Shown here: positions 1 through 9,031 of the stretch, one piece after another
How the letters are laid out: the number at the start of each line of letters is the position of its first letter
Numbering within the stretch: position 1 is the first letter of the stretch
Source of the DNA: Cyanobacteria bacterium SZAS-4
GTDB lineage: Bacteria; Cyanobacteriota; Vampirovibrionia; Obscuribacterales; Obscuribacteraceae
Reading direction: 5' to 3'
Assembly (NCBI GenBank): GCA_018266255.1
Contig: JAFEAT010000010.1
Span: forward strand, 248,001-312,000
Length of the DNA stretch: 64,000 nucleotides
Position numbers and translations under genes: made by a program
The notes under the pieces: model-generated
Told to the model about the DNA's origin: nothing
Databases searched by the model: none
The model's input: the letters and a program-made list of their open reading frames with translations, nothing else

Positions 1-14
1 AGGCTCGGACTAAG

Positions 15-3000
15 ATGGCAGGTTTGACCGAACAACAACAACGAGCAGTTAACAGCATCGACCGCAATGTGTTGGTCAGTGCTGGTGCAGGCTCTGGAAA
101 AACTCATGTTTTGGTTGAACGATACATTGAATTGCTGCGATGCAATCCTGAGATGTCGGTCTCAAACATAGTGGCAGTGACCTATACGCGCAAAGCGGCA
201 GCTGAGATGCGCACCAGGTTGAAAGCCAAAATCGCTCAGTTGCAAATTACCACTGACCTTGAAGAGAGAGCTCGCTGGAACCAGTGCTATACAGAGATCG
301 ATGGCGCGAGAATCGTCACGATTCACTCTTTGTGTGAATCGATTCTGAAAGCATTTCCTGTTGACGCTGCCATTGACCCGCAATTTGAAATTGTCGATGA
401 CGTGGGGCAATCGCAGTTGCTGCGTAACGCTATCGACCATGCATTTCGCGAAGTCATTGACGACAATACTGAAGAGATCGAGTTGCTTCTCCAGCAGAAC
501 ATCGAGGACTTGCGGTATTGGATGCAGCAGTGCATGAAGTCGTCTACGCAATTCAAAGAGGCAATTGGCGCTGTCGGTGAGTTGACTGAACAGAAGTTGA
601 TTGCTTATGCACAAACTCGCCTCAAGGAATTTCAGAAACGGTCCATCGATTCAGCTCTTGGTGACAAGGCTTGGAAGCGCGCATTTGCCTATGTCGAGCA
701 GAATCCATGGCGTGATGCAGCCAACGAACTTGAACGATTGCGTGGCGTTATGGTGCAGTTGACGAATGAACTTGCTAGAGGCGAAGGCGAGCACGATGAG
801 CGCTGGTCTAAGTTCTGTCAGATTGCATCGATTAAAGTCGGGCGATACGGTCCAAAAAATGGAGATGCAAACGAAATCAAAGCTGCAATGAAAGAAGTGC
901 AGATCATAGCTAGCGATTGGACGAAAAAGGTTCCTTCAGATTTGAATGATGAGGACTTTAAGGCTTTCCACTTGATTGTTCTGTTCATTCGTTTAGCGCA
1001 GCGAGCTATGCAGCACTATGAATTAGAGAAGCGTTCGTTGCTCAAGCTCGATTACAACGACCTTATTGAATTGGCTGTGACTGCCTTAGAACGCGAGAAA
1101 TCTCCTGCGCAGGAGCATTACCATCAGACTGTTCGAGCGATTCTCGTAGACGAATTTCAAGATACGAACGTTATGCAGTCAAGGATGATCAAGTTGCTCG
1201 CTAGCGATTCCACAAATTTGTTTTTGATTGGTGACGACAAGCAGTCAATTTATAAGTTTCAGGGTGCCGATGTTGCTACATTCAATTCATGGAAACTGGA
1301 ATTCTCCAGCGCTGACCCTGACTCTATCTTGAGCTTGTCTCAGTCATTTCGTAGTCATCCGTCAGTTGTCGGTTTCATCAACGCCATGTTCGAGAATGTC
1401 ATGGATGACTCGAATGAAGTGTATAAGGCAAAGTTTGAAGCATTGTCTGCTGCTCGCGTTGAAGTCGAGGACAGTGAACGAGTAAAAGTCGTCGTTCTAC
1501 CTGAATTCAATAGTGCTGGCGATCAACTGAAAGCAGCAGAGATAAAGCAAGTCGAGGGTGAAGCAGTAGCAAATTGGATCAGCCAAAATGTTCATAATCA
1601 AACCACTATTTCGGTCAAGAGTGGTGGCATACGGCCTATTCAATTTGGCGATTTCGCAGTGCTGGTTCAGCGCAATCAAGATTTTGCCGACATCGAAATT
1701 GCTCTCGCTGCGCAGAAAATTCCATACGTGACGCTTGGTGGGCGCGGCTTTCTGGAGCGCCAGGAAGTTTATGATGTGCAGAACTTGCTTTCATTTTTAT
1801 CCTATCCGCAAGATAGTCATGCTTTGATTGGAGTTCTCCGCTCACCGATGTTTGGTATTACGGACGATATTTTGCACTTAATCGCGTCTGATGGTGGCGT
1901 TGGAAGATCCTTGTGGCAGAGACTAAAAGATATGGCGGAGCTAAAAAAGCCCGGTTATGAGACCATCGCTGGCGCCAAGAATTGCTTGTCGAATTGGATT
2001 AAGGATGCTGCGGTCTTGCCTGTTGCTGACCTTCTGCGAAAGATTGTTATTAGTACAAGTTACGATCTCGTTTTGATGACGATGCCAAACGGTCACCAGC
2101 GTTCACGCAATCTCTGGAAAGTAGTGCACCTTGCCACCGAAAACGAGAGCCTCTCTTGCGCTGAGTTTGCTGATAGCTTGAAGCTGATGCGAGAGTTCAA
2201 GGTAAAACAATCTGATGCGCCCCTCGACACCGGCGACGTTGTTAAACTGATGACTATTCACAGTTCAAAAGGGTTGGAGTTTCCGGCTGTTGCGCTTCCA
2301 GTCCTCGGCACACCGGCGACTAGCAAGGCTACAAAACTAAAGTTTCATCGAGACTTTGGTATTTCAATCAACACTTCACGCGATACTGAGGATGACACCA
2401 AGCCTAGTTGGTATCGTCTCACGCACTTACTCGATGCCGAGTTCGAACTGGCAGAGAAGAAGCGCTTACTCTACGTTGCGATGACACGAGCTCGCGATCA
2501 TCTCGCCCTGTTTGTTCAACCACAGCCCAAAGCGTCACAGTCGTTTTTAAAGTGGATTCATGAATCGCTGCAGTTGGAAGTCATCAATTACGATCAGGCT
2601 TCGATGCACACACTCAACTCGCTGCGACACTCAGCCAAATATACAGTCGACAGTTTGTCACCGAAATCGCCTCCTGGCAAAACCACACAAACAGGCTCCA
2701 ACCCCGTTTCGACCATCGACTACAGTCTGATTGAAGCAATCCCGGCTGAGGAGATCAAAGCACCTTCGTCCTGGGCAGATTGGACCCGAGTCACTCCTGG
2801 TGCGAACTCGGAAACTTTTGGCGCTACCGTATCTGGTACATTCTTCCATGCGCTGATGGAACATGTGACCTCTGCTTCTGCTGGCTTGAGCAAGGAAGTT
2901 GTCGAATCGCTGGCCTTTGCTCAAGGCGATGTCGTCGCACATCCAGAAGCTCTTGCCAGGCTGGTTTCGGAAGGTGAACGACTGCTTGGAATATTCCAGA

Positions 3001-3320
3001 GCAGCAAGCTTTCGTCAATGCTGAGGACTTCGAAACGTCACTTTCACGAGATGCCATATTTGTTGCTTGATGACGATGTTTCATCGACAAAACGTCCGGA
3101 TCTTTTGATCGAGGATGAATTTGGAAATTGGACGATTGTTGACTACAAGACCGACAAGTTCAAACAGGAAAAGTTGGTGCAACAGGCTGCGAAACATCAT
3201 GAGCAGCTGAAAGAGTATGCAGAGGATTTGAATCGACTGACAGGAATTCAAGCTGCAACTTACATCTACTTTGCGGAGTTCGGTGTTCTCTTTGATTCGG
3301 CTAAAAGGACTGTCGTTTAG
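15..3320 (+). CDS. addA: AddA/RecB-type UvrD-family helicase-nuclease
   Basis: Probable helicase-nuclease subunit A of an AddAB-type double-strand-break resection enzyme, acting in RecA-dependent repair in the cytoplasm. The 1101-residue protein starts with a UvrD/Rep Walker A (SAGAGSGKT, residues 22-30). It then shows motif II DEFQDT near residue 380, GDDKQSIYKFQGAD, and the late helicase motif TIHSSKGLEF. The last ~250 residues carry a PD-(D/E)XK nuclease core (RPDLLIE, then VDYKTDK near residue 1041), which separates it from plain UvrD/PcrA. A possible stop TAA lies at 11-13, so an upstream gene, expected from the family to be addB, may end just before this start; it is outside the window. 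The stop overlaps the convergent MATE gene by 4 bases. Confidence 0.92.
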   Translation: MAGLTEQQQRAVNSIDRNVLVSAGAGSGKTHVLVERYIELLRCNPEMSVSNIVAVTYTRKAAAEMRTRLKAKIAQLQITTDLEERARWNQCYTEIDGARIVTIHSLCESILKAFPVDAAIDPQFEIVDDVGQSQLLRNAIDHAFREVIDDNTEEIELLLQQNIEDLRYWMQQCMKSSTQFKEAIGAVGELTEQKLIAYAQTRLKEFQKRSIDSALGDKAWKRAFAYVEQNPWRDAANELERLRGVMVQLTNELARGEGEHDERWSKFCQIASIKVGRYGPKNGDANEIKAAMKEVQIIASDWTKKVPSDLNDEDFKAFHLIVLFIRLAQRAMQHYELEKRSLLKLDYNDLIELAVTALEREKSPAQEHYHQTVRAILVDEFQDTNVMQSRMIKLLASDSTNLFLIGDDKQSIYKFQGADVATFNSWKLEFSSADPDSILSLSQSFRSHPSVVGFINAMFENVMDDSNEVYKAKFEALSAARVEVEDSERVKVVVLPEFNSAGDQLKAAEIKQVEGEAVANWISQNVHNQTTISVKSGGIRPIQFGDFAVLVQRNQDFADIEIALAAQKIPYVTLGGRGFLERQEVYDVQNLLSFLSYPQDSHALIGVLRSPMFGITDDILHLIASDGGVGRSLWQRLKDMAELKKPGYETIAGAKNCLSNWIKDAAVLPVADLLRKIVISTSYDLVLMTMPNGHQRSRNLWKVVHLATENESLSCAEFADSLKLMREFKVKQSDAPLDTGDVVKLMTIHSSKGLEFPAVALPVLGTPATSKATKLKFHRDFGISINTSRDTEDDTKPSWYRLTHLLDAEFELAEKKRLLYVAMTRARDHLALFVQPQPKASQSFLKWIHESLQLEVINYDQASMHTLNSLRHSAKYTVDSLSPKSPPGKTTQTGSNPVSTIDYSLIEAIPAEEIKAPSSWADWTRVTPGANSETFGATVSGTFFHALMEHVTSASAGLSKEVVESLAFAQGDVVAHPEALARLVSEGERLLGIFQSSKLSSMLRTSKRHFHEMPYLLLDDDVSSTKRPDLLIEDEFGNWTIVDYKTDKFKQEKLVQQAAKHHEQLKEYAEDLNRLTGIQAATYIYFAEFGVLFDSAKRTVV

Positions 3321-4723
3321 TCCGCAGTTAACAAGTTCAGCGCGCCCTTCGCTGGAAATCCAGAACGATAGACGAGCAAAGCGAAGATTGCCATGCCTGC
3401 ACGCGAGATGATGATGGCGAGCCAGATACCTGCGTACCCCAGCTGCATCTGAACCGCAAGAAGATAGGCTAAAGGGATGCGACAAACGACGTATCCGGCA
3501 AATTGTGCCGCCAGTGGAAGCGTTGTTTTTCCTGCACCTTCCAAATTAGCAAACAGAATAGAGGCAAAGGCGATTAGCGGCATTGAGATGGTAGCGCTGG
3601 CGGTACCAACCTCGACTGCAGAAATTACTGCTTGTTCTTCTGAAAAGAGTTCTGCCAGCGCGGGTCCCGCTGTGCCCACGAAGATTCCGCAGATGAGCAT
3701 TATGCCAGTACTCGCGAGCGCGAGTTGCCAGCCTAAAGTTCTTGCACGTGCGCACATGTTGGCGCCGACTTGATGCCCGACTAGCGTAGCGCTAACCGTA
3801 GACACTGCAACTAGCGGAAGAATTCCGAAAGTCTCTTCGATTTTCAATGTGACTGTGTATGCAGCTTGAAGATTATCGTTATCCGGTAGTCTTCCAAGAA
3901 TTGCGTACACTGCCGCTAGAGAGGCAATTGAACATGCTTCGGATAAAAGTACCGGTAAGCCAACTTGGCTAAACGCTAACATTCTCTGTCGCCAATTTGC
4001 TGGTTCAGACGGCGCAAACCGCATTGCTCTGGCTCGTCTGAAAAAGGTGCGATGGAGTACGACGCTTGCAAACGCGACTCCGACAATTGCGCCAAGATCC
4101 CACGCAATTGCCAGTGAGCTTATCGAGTGTGACCATGGCAGTCCGTCAATTGCATAAAGTGCGAGTCCACCGGCGATACTGACCACTCCGATGAAACTCC
4201 ACATTCGCAAGCAGTCTGCAGTCTTTCCGATGGCGCGGAGAATTGCCGCTTGAACTATCACAATCATGAAGGGCAAGTTTCCGACTGCGCAAATCTGCAA
4301 ATATGGAAGCGCCACAACTTGGGAAGCTTGTGAACATCCGAAAAATTTGACCAGAAAATCTGCAGCGCCAAAGCACACGATCGATGAAAGAACACCGAAT
4401 AAGGCAGCAAAAGCCAGTCCATCCAAGGCATAACGACAGGCGTGACTGAGACTTCTAGCCCCAATCGCCTGAGATACGAAGCACCCCGTTGCGGCAGCTA
4501 AACCTGTTCCCACGAGCATGGTGGCAAAGATGCACTGGTCTGCGACACCTACTGCTGCCTGAGCTGCTGCGCTCTGCCAACCAGCCAGCGCCATATCGAC
4601 GGCGCCAATGAGGCAGAATACAAATGATGTTGCTACCAGTGGCAGCGCCATTTTGAAGGCCGATGTGACGCTCATGTCTACTGGGTCCAAATACAGCGCC
4701 GTCGAGTCTGATCCTTTATCCAT
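3317..4723 (-). CDS. MATE family multidrug/cation antiporter
   Basis: Predicted inner-membrane MATE exporter (Na+- or H+-coupled efflux of cationic compounds), about 468 residues with some 12 hydrophobic segments in two homologous halves, the normal length for the family. The start chosen is ATG 4723 (MDKGSDSTALYLDP), preceded by GAGGA five bases upstream. A longer reading from 4840 has no such site and would cross the palindrome at 4791-4824. The gene is divergent from the Cys-containing unknown at 4842 and shares the intergenic region holding the palindrome. It converges on addA with overlapping stop codons. The substrate cannot be read from the sequence. Confidence 0.88.
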   Translation of the reverse strand: MDKGSDSTALYLDPVDMSVTSAFKMALPLVATSFVFCLIGAVDMALAGWQSAAAQAAVGVADQCIFATMLVGTGLAAATGCFVSQAIGARSLSHACRYALDGLAFAALFGVLSSIVCFGAADFLVKFFGCSQASQVVALPYLQICAVGNLPFMIVIVQAAILRAIGKTADCLRMWSFIGVVSIAGGLALYAIDGLPWSHSISSLAIAWDLGAIVGVAFASVVLHRTFFRRARAMRFAPSEPANWRQRMLAFSQVGLPVLLSEACSIASLAAVYAILGRLPDNDNLQAAYTVTLKIEETFGILPLVAVSTVSATLVGHQVGANMCARARTLGWQLALASTGIMLICGIFVGTAGPALAELFSEEQAVISAVEVGTASATISMPLIAFASILFANLEGAGKTTLPLAAQFAGYVVCRIPLAYLLAVQMQLGYAGIWLAIIISRAGMAIFALLVYRSGFPAKGALNLLTAD

Positions 4724-4790
4724 AAATTCCTCGCAGGGCACACGGGCGTTGAGGTCCAGAGGTGGGCCCCGACGGCAAAATGTGGTATAA

Positions 4791-4824
4791 CGATTGAACG
4801 TGGTAACGTTACCACGATTAATCG
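4791..4824. promoter_or_regulatory. Large palindrome, LacI/GalR-like operator candidate
   Basis: The core CGTGGTAACGTTACCACG at 4799-4816 is a perfect 18-bp palindrome. It sits in a wider symmetric element, with CGATT at 4791-4795 mirrored by AATCG at 4820-4824 on the same centre, giving 34 bp with two mismatched pairs. TG...CG...CA symmetry is typical of LacI/GalR-family operators. A -10-like TATAAC lies at 4786-4791, directly at its left edge, and no T-run follows, which argues against a terminator. It lies between the divergent MATE gene (start 4723) and the unknown gene at 4842. No regulator gene is visible nearby. Confidence 0.6.
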
Positions 4825-4841
4825 TTGTTGGCAATGACAAA

Positions 4842-5579
4842 ATGTCCGAAGAGCCTAAAAAGCAAGCTGTTACCTGGTTTGAAGCTTTAAATGAGCAGGT
4901 CGAGTGGTCTGACCCCTCGACTATGCTGAAATGGCAAGCCGATGTTTTCGGCTTCCAACTTCAACCGGGTCAGTTGTCGCAAGAAAAATTCGCCTTGTCC
5001 TTGAGGAAGATGCGTATGCATCTTGGCAGTGCTCATTTTAAAAGCCCCGTTGAGCTGTCATGGCTCGATGACGAGTTGAAATCATGCTGTCCTCGATTGA
5101 TTACGAATTCGCCACTGAAATCTCGATTGCCGGCTTTCAGAGCCGATATAGAAGAACACGATGCGAGCAATTCAGAGGCAGCAGCGAACGCGTTGCTAGA
5201 GCAATTACGTCTGACTTTGCTTATGCAATTCGCAGAGTTCATTGGCGGCACTGTAGATAGTGGCGCTGAGATTGCGCGACCGATTGATCGATGCCGAGGA
5301 CTATATCGAGATGAATCAAAGGTTCCGGAAGCCGCAGCCTATCCTGCCGAGATCGAAAAGCGATGGCGAGCCGAAATAGAGCTTTTGCAAGAGTTCGATG
5401 TTGCAGCCGACGATGTTGTTCGTTGTGAATACTTCTTTCCTAAAACGGCCAAAGGTCGTTTCTGTTCTGACAGTTGTCGCTTCAGCACTTTTCAAATAAC
5501 GAAACAGTTGCAGGAGCCGAACTATCTGGCTGCGAAGCAAAAGCGCTACAGATCAAATAAGAAGCACCTGTCAACGTGA
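4842..5579 (+). CDS. Unknown protein with C-terminal Cys cluster (CGNR/treble-clef-like)
   Basis: A 245-residue soluble protein of no recognised family. The C-terminus contains RCEYFF, then GRFCSDSC and RFSTFQ, followed by a basic KQKRYRSNKK tail. This resembles the zinc-finger end of CGNR-type proteins (a CS...C pair followed by basic residues). With the ATG at 4842 the cysteines are C151, C195, C208 and C212, so the usual first CxxC is split by a ~43-residue insertion. A TTG at 4794 would extend it by 16 residues, but that reads through the palindrome. ATG 4842 lacks a good ribosome site. The palindrome 17 bases upstream suggests repressor control. A nucleic-acid-binding role is a guess. 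Confidence 0.7.
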   Translation: MSEEPKKQAVTWFEALNEQVEWSDPSTMLKWQADVFGFQLQPGQLSQEKFALSLRKMRMHLGSAHFKSPVELSWLDDELKSCCPRLITNSPLKSRLPAFRADIEEHDASNSEAAANALLEQLRLTLLMQFAEFIGGTVDSGAEIARPIDRCRGLYRDESKVPEAAAYPAEIEKRWRAEIELLQEFDVAADDVVRCEYFFPKTAKGRFCSDSCRFSTFQITKQLQEPNYLAAKQKRYRSNKKHLST

Positions 5580-5657
5580 CACAAGGGCGACCTGATCTAT
5601 CGAGACCGGTCGACGTACTTTTATCGAGAGCAGATTGATCTATTGAGAGCGATCGAT

Positions 5658-6455
5658 TTATTTTATCGAAATCGATTGAGCCATTTTGTCGATCTGATCT
5701 AGATCTGGCGTGAAACCGCTAGACGGCAGATTGTTCAGGAATTCTTTTGCCTTCTTTGATGGTGAGTCTTTTGGCAAACCTTTGGCCTGTACAGGCACAA
5801 ACAGCGACACGTAGTATTTCAGATCGTCAGTGATTCCCTGATAAGTGTAGAAGAAATCTCCATTGTTGATCGGCGCATCGTCTTGTGCGTAGCATGTGAT
5901 GTATGAGATTCCCTTGCCTTGCTTGAACAGAAGATGTTTCACGTGCGTGTGAAAAACTTCGAATGCCTCAGCGGCAGGCAGTATCGGCAGTGATTTCATG
6001 CCTGCGTCAGATTTTTTTGAAATCACGGTTTGTAGTTTCCACACGATCTTATCGAATTCAGCTTTCTCTTTTCCTTTAAAAAGTTTTCCATACTGGGCTA
6101 GCGGATAAACCAGAAGTTGTCGCTCTAAGAAACTCGTGTCGTTCGAAAGCTTGTCGTTGTCGAACTGCACTCGAAAGTGCTCTGGTTCGCCATTCATGAA
6201 AGGCGGTTCGTCGTGATTGTTGGACACTGCCGGAACAATTTTGATAGTCGTCGACTTCGCCAGTGTTCCGGGCGTGACGCTTACACTGACATCTTTCAGC
6301 ACTGACACAGTGGCGGCAGGCTTAACCGCAGTAGCAGGTTTGGTGGGCGTAGCAGGCTTAGTAGGAGCGGTAGGATTAGCGTGCACTGCAGATGGTGCTG
6401 CCATGGCTAGCGTTGCTCCGGCTATTAGCGTTAAGAAACCTGTTTTATTCAACAT
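5658..6455 (-). CDS. Secreted protein of unknown function
   Basis: 265 residues with a clear Sec signal peptide (MLNKTGFLTLIAGATLAMA...AVHA, cleavage after residue ~26) and a Pro/Thr/Ala-rich linker with repeated PTKPAT units. A ~190-residue folded domain of unrecognised type follows. GGAG lies seven bases before ATG 6455. The protein is probably periplasmic or surface exposed. The 78 bases between its stop and the convergent gene ending at 5579 are crowded with TATCGA/ATTGA-type repeats, and an 8-bp stem (ATCGATTT/AAATCGAT, 5652-5676) overlaps the stop. I cannot assign a function. Confidence 0.8.
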   Translation of the reverse strand: MLNKTGFLTLIAGATLAMAAPSAVHANPTAPTKPATPTKPATAVKPAATVSVLKDVSVSVTPGTLAKSTTIKIVPAVSNNHDEPPFMNGEPEHFRVQFDNDKLSNDTSFLERQLLVYPLAQYGKLFKGKEKAEFDKIVWKLQTVISKKSDAGMKSLPILPAAEAFEVFHTHVKHLLFKQGKGISYITCYAQDDAPINNGDFFYTYQGITDDLKYYVSLFVPVQAKGLPKDSPSKKAKEFLNNLPSSGFTPDLDQIDKMAQSISIK

Positions 6456-6611
6456 CTTTTTGCTCCGCGACTTTTATGTTGTGAGTTCTGAAATTATATT
6501 TCAGCCAGTGGCAAATTGTTCGAGCGGGGTCTATTTTGACTGTAATATTCGACTTCACTTGTGCCGCGCAGGGGTTAAAATGAACGGTTCGGAGTTGTCA
6601 GTGAGGAGCGC

Positions 6612-6968
6612 ATGAGTAACAAAATTACCGTATACGAGAAGCCGACCTGCTCTAAGTGTCGCGAAGTCGACAAAATCTTGCGCGAGAGCGGATCCGAATA
6701 CGAGAAGATCAATTATTATGTGCAGCCGTTAAACGAAAAGAAATTGCGCGAGCTGCTAAAGAAAATGAATATGCCTGCTCGGCAACTTCTGCGGACAACC
6801 GAAAGCATTTATAAGGAACTGCAGCTCGGAAAACGTGAAGCCGACGAAGATGAGCTGATCCAATTGATGGTTAAGCATCCCGATTTGATTCAACGACCGA
6901 TCGTAGAAAAGGGCTCGAAAGCGGTTCTCGGGCGACCGGTTGAAAATATTCGAGAAATTTTGGACTAG
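6612..6968 (+). CDS. ArsC/Spx-family thioredoxin-fold reductase
   Basis: 118 residues, the family's normal size. It has the ArsC/YfgD-type start with KPTCSKCREV (C13, C16) and the later RPIVEKGSKAVLGRP segment, which matches the ArsC RPI(V/L)...LGRP signature. The protein is cytosolic, either a glutathione/thioredoxin-linked arsenate reductase or one of its YfgD-like relatives of unknown substrate. A strong GAGGAG lies just before ATG 6612. No arsenite pump or ArsR regulator is adjacent, so an arsenic role is not supported by context. It converges on the SDR gene with no gap. Confidence 0.85.
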   Translation: MSNKITVYEKPTCSKCREVDKILRESGSEYEKINYYVQPLNEKKLRELLKKMNMPARQLLRTTESIYKELQLGKREADEDELIQLMVKHPDLIQRPIVEKGSKAVLGRPVENIREILD

Positions 6969-7763
6969 CTATCCATTTAACATATCGAGAAAACTATTTC
7001 CTTTGAGCCAGGCACCGCCGTCGGCAGTCATTACATCTCCGGTGATGTAAGCGGCTTTTGGCGAACAGAGGAACAGGGCTAACTCAGCGATTTCATCCAC
7101 TGATGCTAATCTCTTTAGCGGAACGTTCTTGGCGATTACCTTTTGCGCTTGCTCACTGTCGAATTTCAAATTTTTCGACGCACCTTCTGTAACCATTGCG
7201 CCTGGTGCTAACGCGTTCACACGAATTCCGTACTGTCCCCATTCGGCTGCGAGTGTTCGTGTCATAGCAAGCACACCGGCTTTCGCCGAGGCGGAATGCA
7301 CCACCCCTGGTGAACCGGTCCACGCGTAAGTGGCAATGATGTTTAGGATGCAACCTTCGCCCTGCTCGATCATCTGTTTACCGGCTAAGCTGCTGCAAAA
7401 CCATGTGCCATCTAAAACGATTCGCACAACCGCATTCCATCCATTCGGTGTCAATTTTTCCGAGGGAACTAAGAAATTTCCTGCCGCATTGTTGATGAGA
7501 ATATCGATCCGGCCGAATTTGTCGATCGTTGTTTTGACGAGAGCTTCTACTTGTGCATGATCGCGCACGTCCGTCGGCACAGCCAGGACAGTACCGCCTT
7601 CATCTCCAATCAGTTTGGCGGTGCCTTGCAGATTTTCCATGTTTCGACTTGCGATGACTACTATTGCGCCTTCTTTCGCAAGCTTAAGCGACATCTCTCT
7701 ACCGAGACCAGTGCCACCGCCAGTGACGATTGCCACTTTATTTTTAAACGTTTTGCTTTCCAT
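6969..7763 (-). CDS. 2,4-dienoyl-CoA reductase-like SDR oxidoreductase
   Basis: 264-residue classical short-chain dehydrogenase with the NADP-binding TGGGTGLG (14-21) and NNAAGNF (91-97). The usual YxxxK tyrosine is absent (HSASAK). Instead there is ATYAWTG (Y146) 15 residues before K161. This arrangement and the NNAAGNF motif are typical of mitochondrial-type 2,4-dienoyl-CoA reductases, which remove double bonds during beta-oxidation of unsaturated fatty acids. Calling it DECR-like is an inference from these motifs; other SDRs of the same clade are possible. A thiolase in the same window (42094) could act in the same pathway but is not linked. Confidence 0.82.
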   Translation of the reverse strand: MESKTFKNKVAIVTGGGTGLGREMSLKLAKEGAIVVIASRNMENLQGTAKLIGDEGGTVLAVPTDVRDHAQVEALVKTTIDKFGRIDILINNAAGNFLVPSEKLTPNGWNAVVRIVLDGTWFCSSLAGKQMIEQGEGCILNIIATYAWTGSPGVVHSASAKAGVLAMTRTLAAEWGQYGIRVNALAPGAMVTEGASKNLKFDSEQAQKVIAKNVPLKRLASVDEIAELALFLCSPKAAYITGDVMTADGGAWLKGNSFLDMLNG

Positions 7764-7922
7764 GATACGACCCGCCCGAGAAAGACGAATCGTAGTTTGC
7801 CGGCAAGCCCTGCGTCAAGGTCGCTTCACGACTGACAGCATTCTCGTGACTGAATCGCCGTTTCATGGTTTGATAGACAAGTTGAACAGCTGATGTCACG
7901 CGACGCATCTAGTGGGGAAGTC

Positions 7923-8114
7923 ATGGACCGGATGTATTTGAAAAACACATTGGAGCAGTTGCAACGCGAGAAAGACGCGCATGGCACCAAGTTTGGAGAC
8001 AACCCAGTGCACGCAAAGTGCTTGCCGAACTTTGATACGGCAATTGAAAAATTGCAAAAAGAGCTAGACAAGTTTAACGAGGACAATCCGCTTCCAGCGC
8101 AACCAGCTAGTTAA
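7923..8114 (+). CDS. Small unknown protein
   Basis: 63 residues from ATG 7923 (MDRMYLKNTLEQLQ), preceded by GGGGAAG. An in-frame ATG at 7893 lacks a ribosome site. The protein is charged and helical-looking (LEQLQREKDAH, AIEKLQKELDKFNE) with a single Cys and a Pro/Ala end. No family is recognised. Its stop overlaps the convergent small gene ending at 8111 by four bases. It is divergent from the SDR gene. Confidence 0.55.
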   Translation: MDRMYLKNTLEQLQREKDAHGTKFGDNPVHAKCLPNFDTAIEKLQKELDKFNEDNPLPAQPAS

Positions 8115-8317
8115 GGATTCGATTCTCTGTCGCCTTTTGTTTCGCACTCCAAACCGACTGGAGCGCACAAGTTTTCTTTCTTTTTGGCATCGTTGGCATC
8201 AGACTTTGGTTCTTCTACGGCTTTTCTTCCGCCACCAGTTGAGAAAGCCTCATCGCGCTCTTCTCTTGTGGGCTTTGGTTGACATTGTCCGGTTTCAGAT
8301 TTGCTTACTTCGTCCAT
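8111..8317 (-). CDS. Small charged unknown protein
   Basis: 68 residues, hydrophilic and probably disordered (MDEVSKSETGQCQPKPTREE...), with two Cys. AGGAG sits eight bases before ATG 8317, so translation is well supported despite the small size. Hydrophilic composition without a signal peptide suggests a cytosolic protein. No family is recognised. It converges with the other small gene and overlaps its stop codon. Confidence 0.6.
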   Translation of the reverse strand: MDEVSKSETGQCQPKPTREERDEAFSTGGGRKAVEEPKSDANDAKKKENLCAPVGLECETKGDRESNP

Positions 8318-8415
8318 CTTTTTTGCTCCTGAATTTTGATTCGAAAATTTCGACGGATTAAACCTCTGAAGGTTCCGATTTGGAGCTGATTTCCAGTATC
8401 GCGTTGCAAAAGCAT

Positions 8416-8442
8416 AGAGCCCAGCAATAAATGCTGAGCTCT
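8416..8442 (-). terminator. Hairpin after rhodanese gene, probable weak terminator
   Basis: AGAGC-c-CAGCA, a five-base loop ATAAA, then TGCTG-a-GCTCT: ten base pairs around one mismatch. Read on the minus strand it follows the rhodanese stop at 8553 by ~110 bases and is followed by ATGCTTTTGC, a short T-tract. The rest of 8318-8552 shows no gene. Confidence 0.45.
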
Positions 8443-8552
8443 ACACTTGTGCGTTAGCATGGCTATTGGTGGAGTTGAAACACCATTCACCACTTTTTAA
8501 AGGTGTGCGATCGTGCCGAGCAGCTTTGCTACACCGGCTATTTATCCCAGGA

Positions 8553-8975
8553 TTAACCGCAGGAGTTCGCGCCAGATGAGCAGGAGGAAGCTTCTGACTT
8601 ACCTTCAACGGTGTAGCCTTTTTCCGCAAACGAGTTGAATCCGCCGACCAATTCTTGCACTCTGTAGCCCTTTTGAGCGAGCAACAATGCGCCTTTAGCT
8701 GAAAGGTGGCAAGTGATGTCGTAGCAATAGACAATTGTGTTTACGTCTTTGTTGAGCTTAGGCAAATATGCTTCGAGCTCGTCATATTGCACGTTTACAG
8801 CTGTAGGAACGTGACCTTTCTTGTACAACTCAGGTGTACGCAAGTCGATGATTTGTACTTTTTCTTTGTTTTGGATCAATTGGTTTAGACCAACAGGACC
8901 AGCTTCATAAGCCAGTTTCGCTTCAAAAAATTTGACTGCAGCTTCGGTGGTTTCTTTTGTCAATGTGACAGACAT
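8553..8975 (-). CDS. Single-domain rhodanese (sulfurtransferase)
   Basis: 140-residue rhodanese-fold protein. IIDLRTPELYKKGHVPTAVNV matches the conserved rhodanese entry, and the active loop starts at C84 in VYCYDITCH. The GLY-type ending VGGFNSFAEKGY is also present. It carries sulfur as a persulfide and transfers it to thiol acceptors. A second Cys (C89) lies at the end of the loop, and the tail SCSSGANSCG adds two more, an unusual Cys-rich end. ATG 8975 is preceded by AAGGAGG four bases away; a longer reading to 9119 is not supported. A promoter-like pair lies at 9032-9060. Confidence 0.85.
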   Translation of the reverse strand: MSVTLTKETTEAAVKFFEAKLAYEAGPVGLNQLIQNKEKVQIIDLRTPELYKKGHVPTAVNVQYDELEAYLPKLNKDVNTIVYCYDITCHLSAKGALLLAQKGYRVQELVGGFNSFAEKGYTVEGKSEASSCSSGANSCG

Positions 8976-9031
8976 TGTTCCTCCTTCGTGAGCGGCGCTC
9001 ATGATATTGATTTGTCCGAGTAACTGAATTG

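Noticed and set aside
5590-5690. Cluster of TATCGA/ATTGAG short repeats between convergent genes
   Set aside because: Variable spacing and short units; a stem at 5652-5676 exists but without a T-tract, so neither a clear repeat element nor terminator.
6217-6615. 132-codon plus-strand frame overlapping the secreted-protein gene and its promoter
   Set aside because: Antisense of the signal peptide and Pro/Thr linker; the ArsC-like gene starts with its own strong ribosome site.
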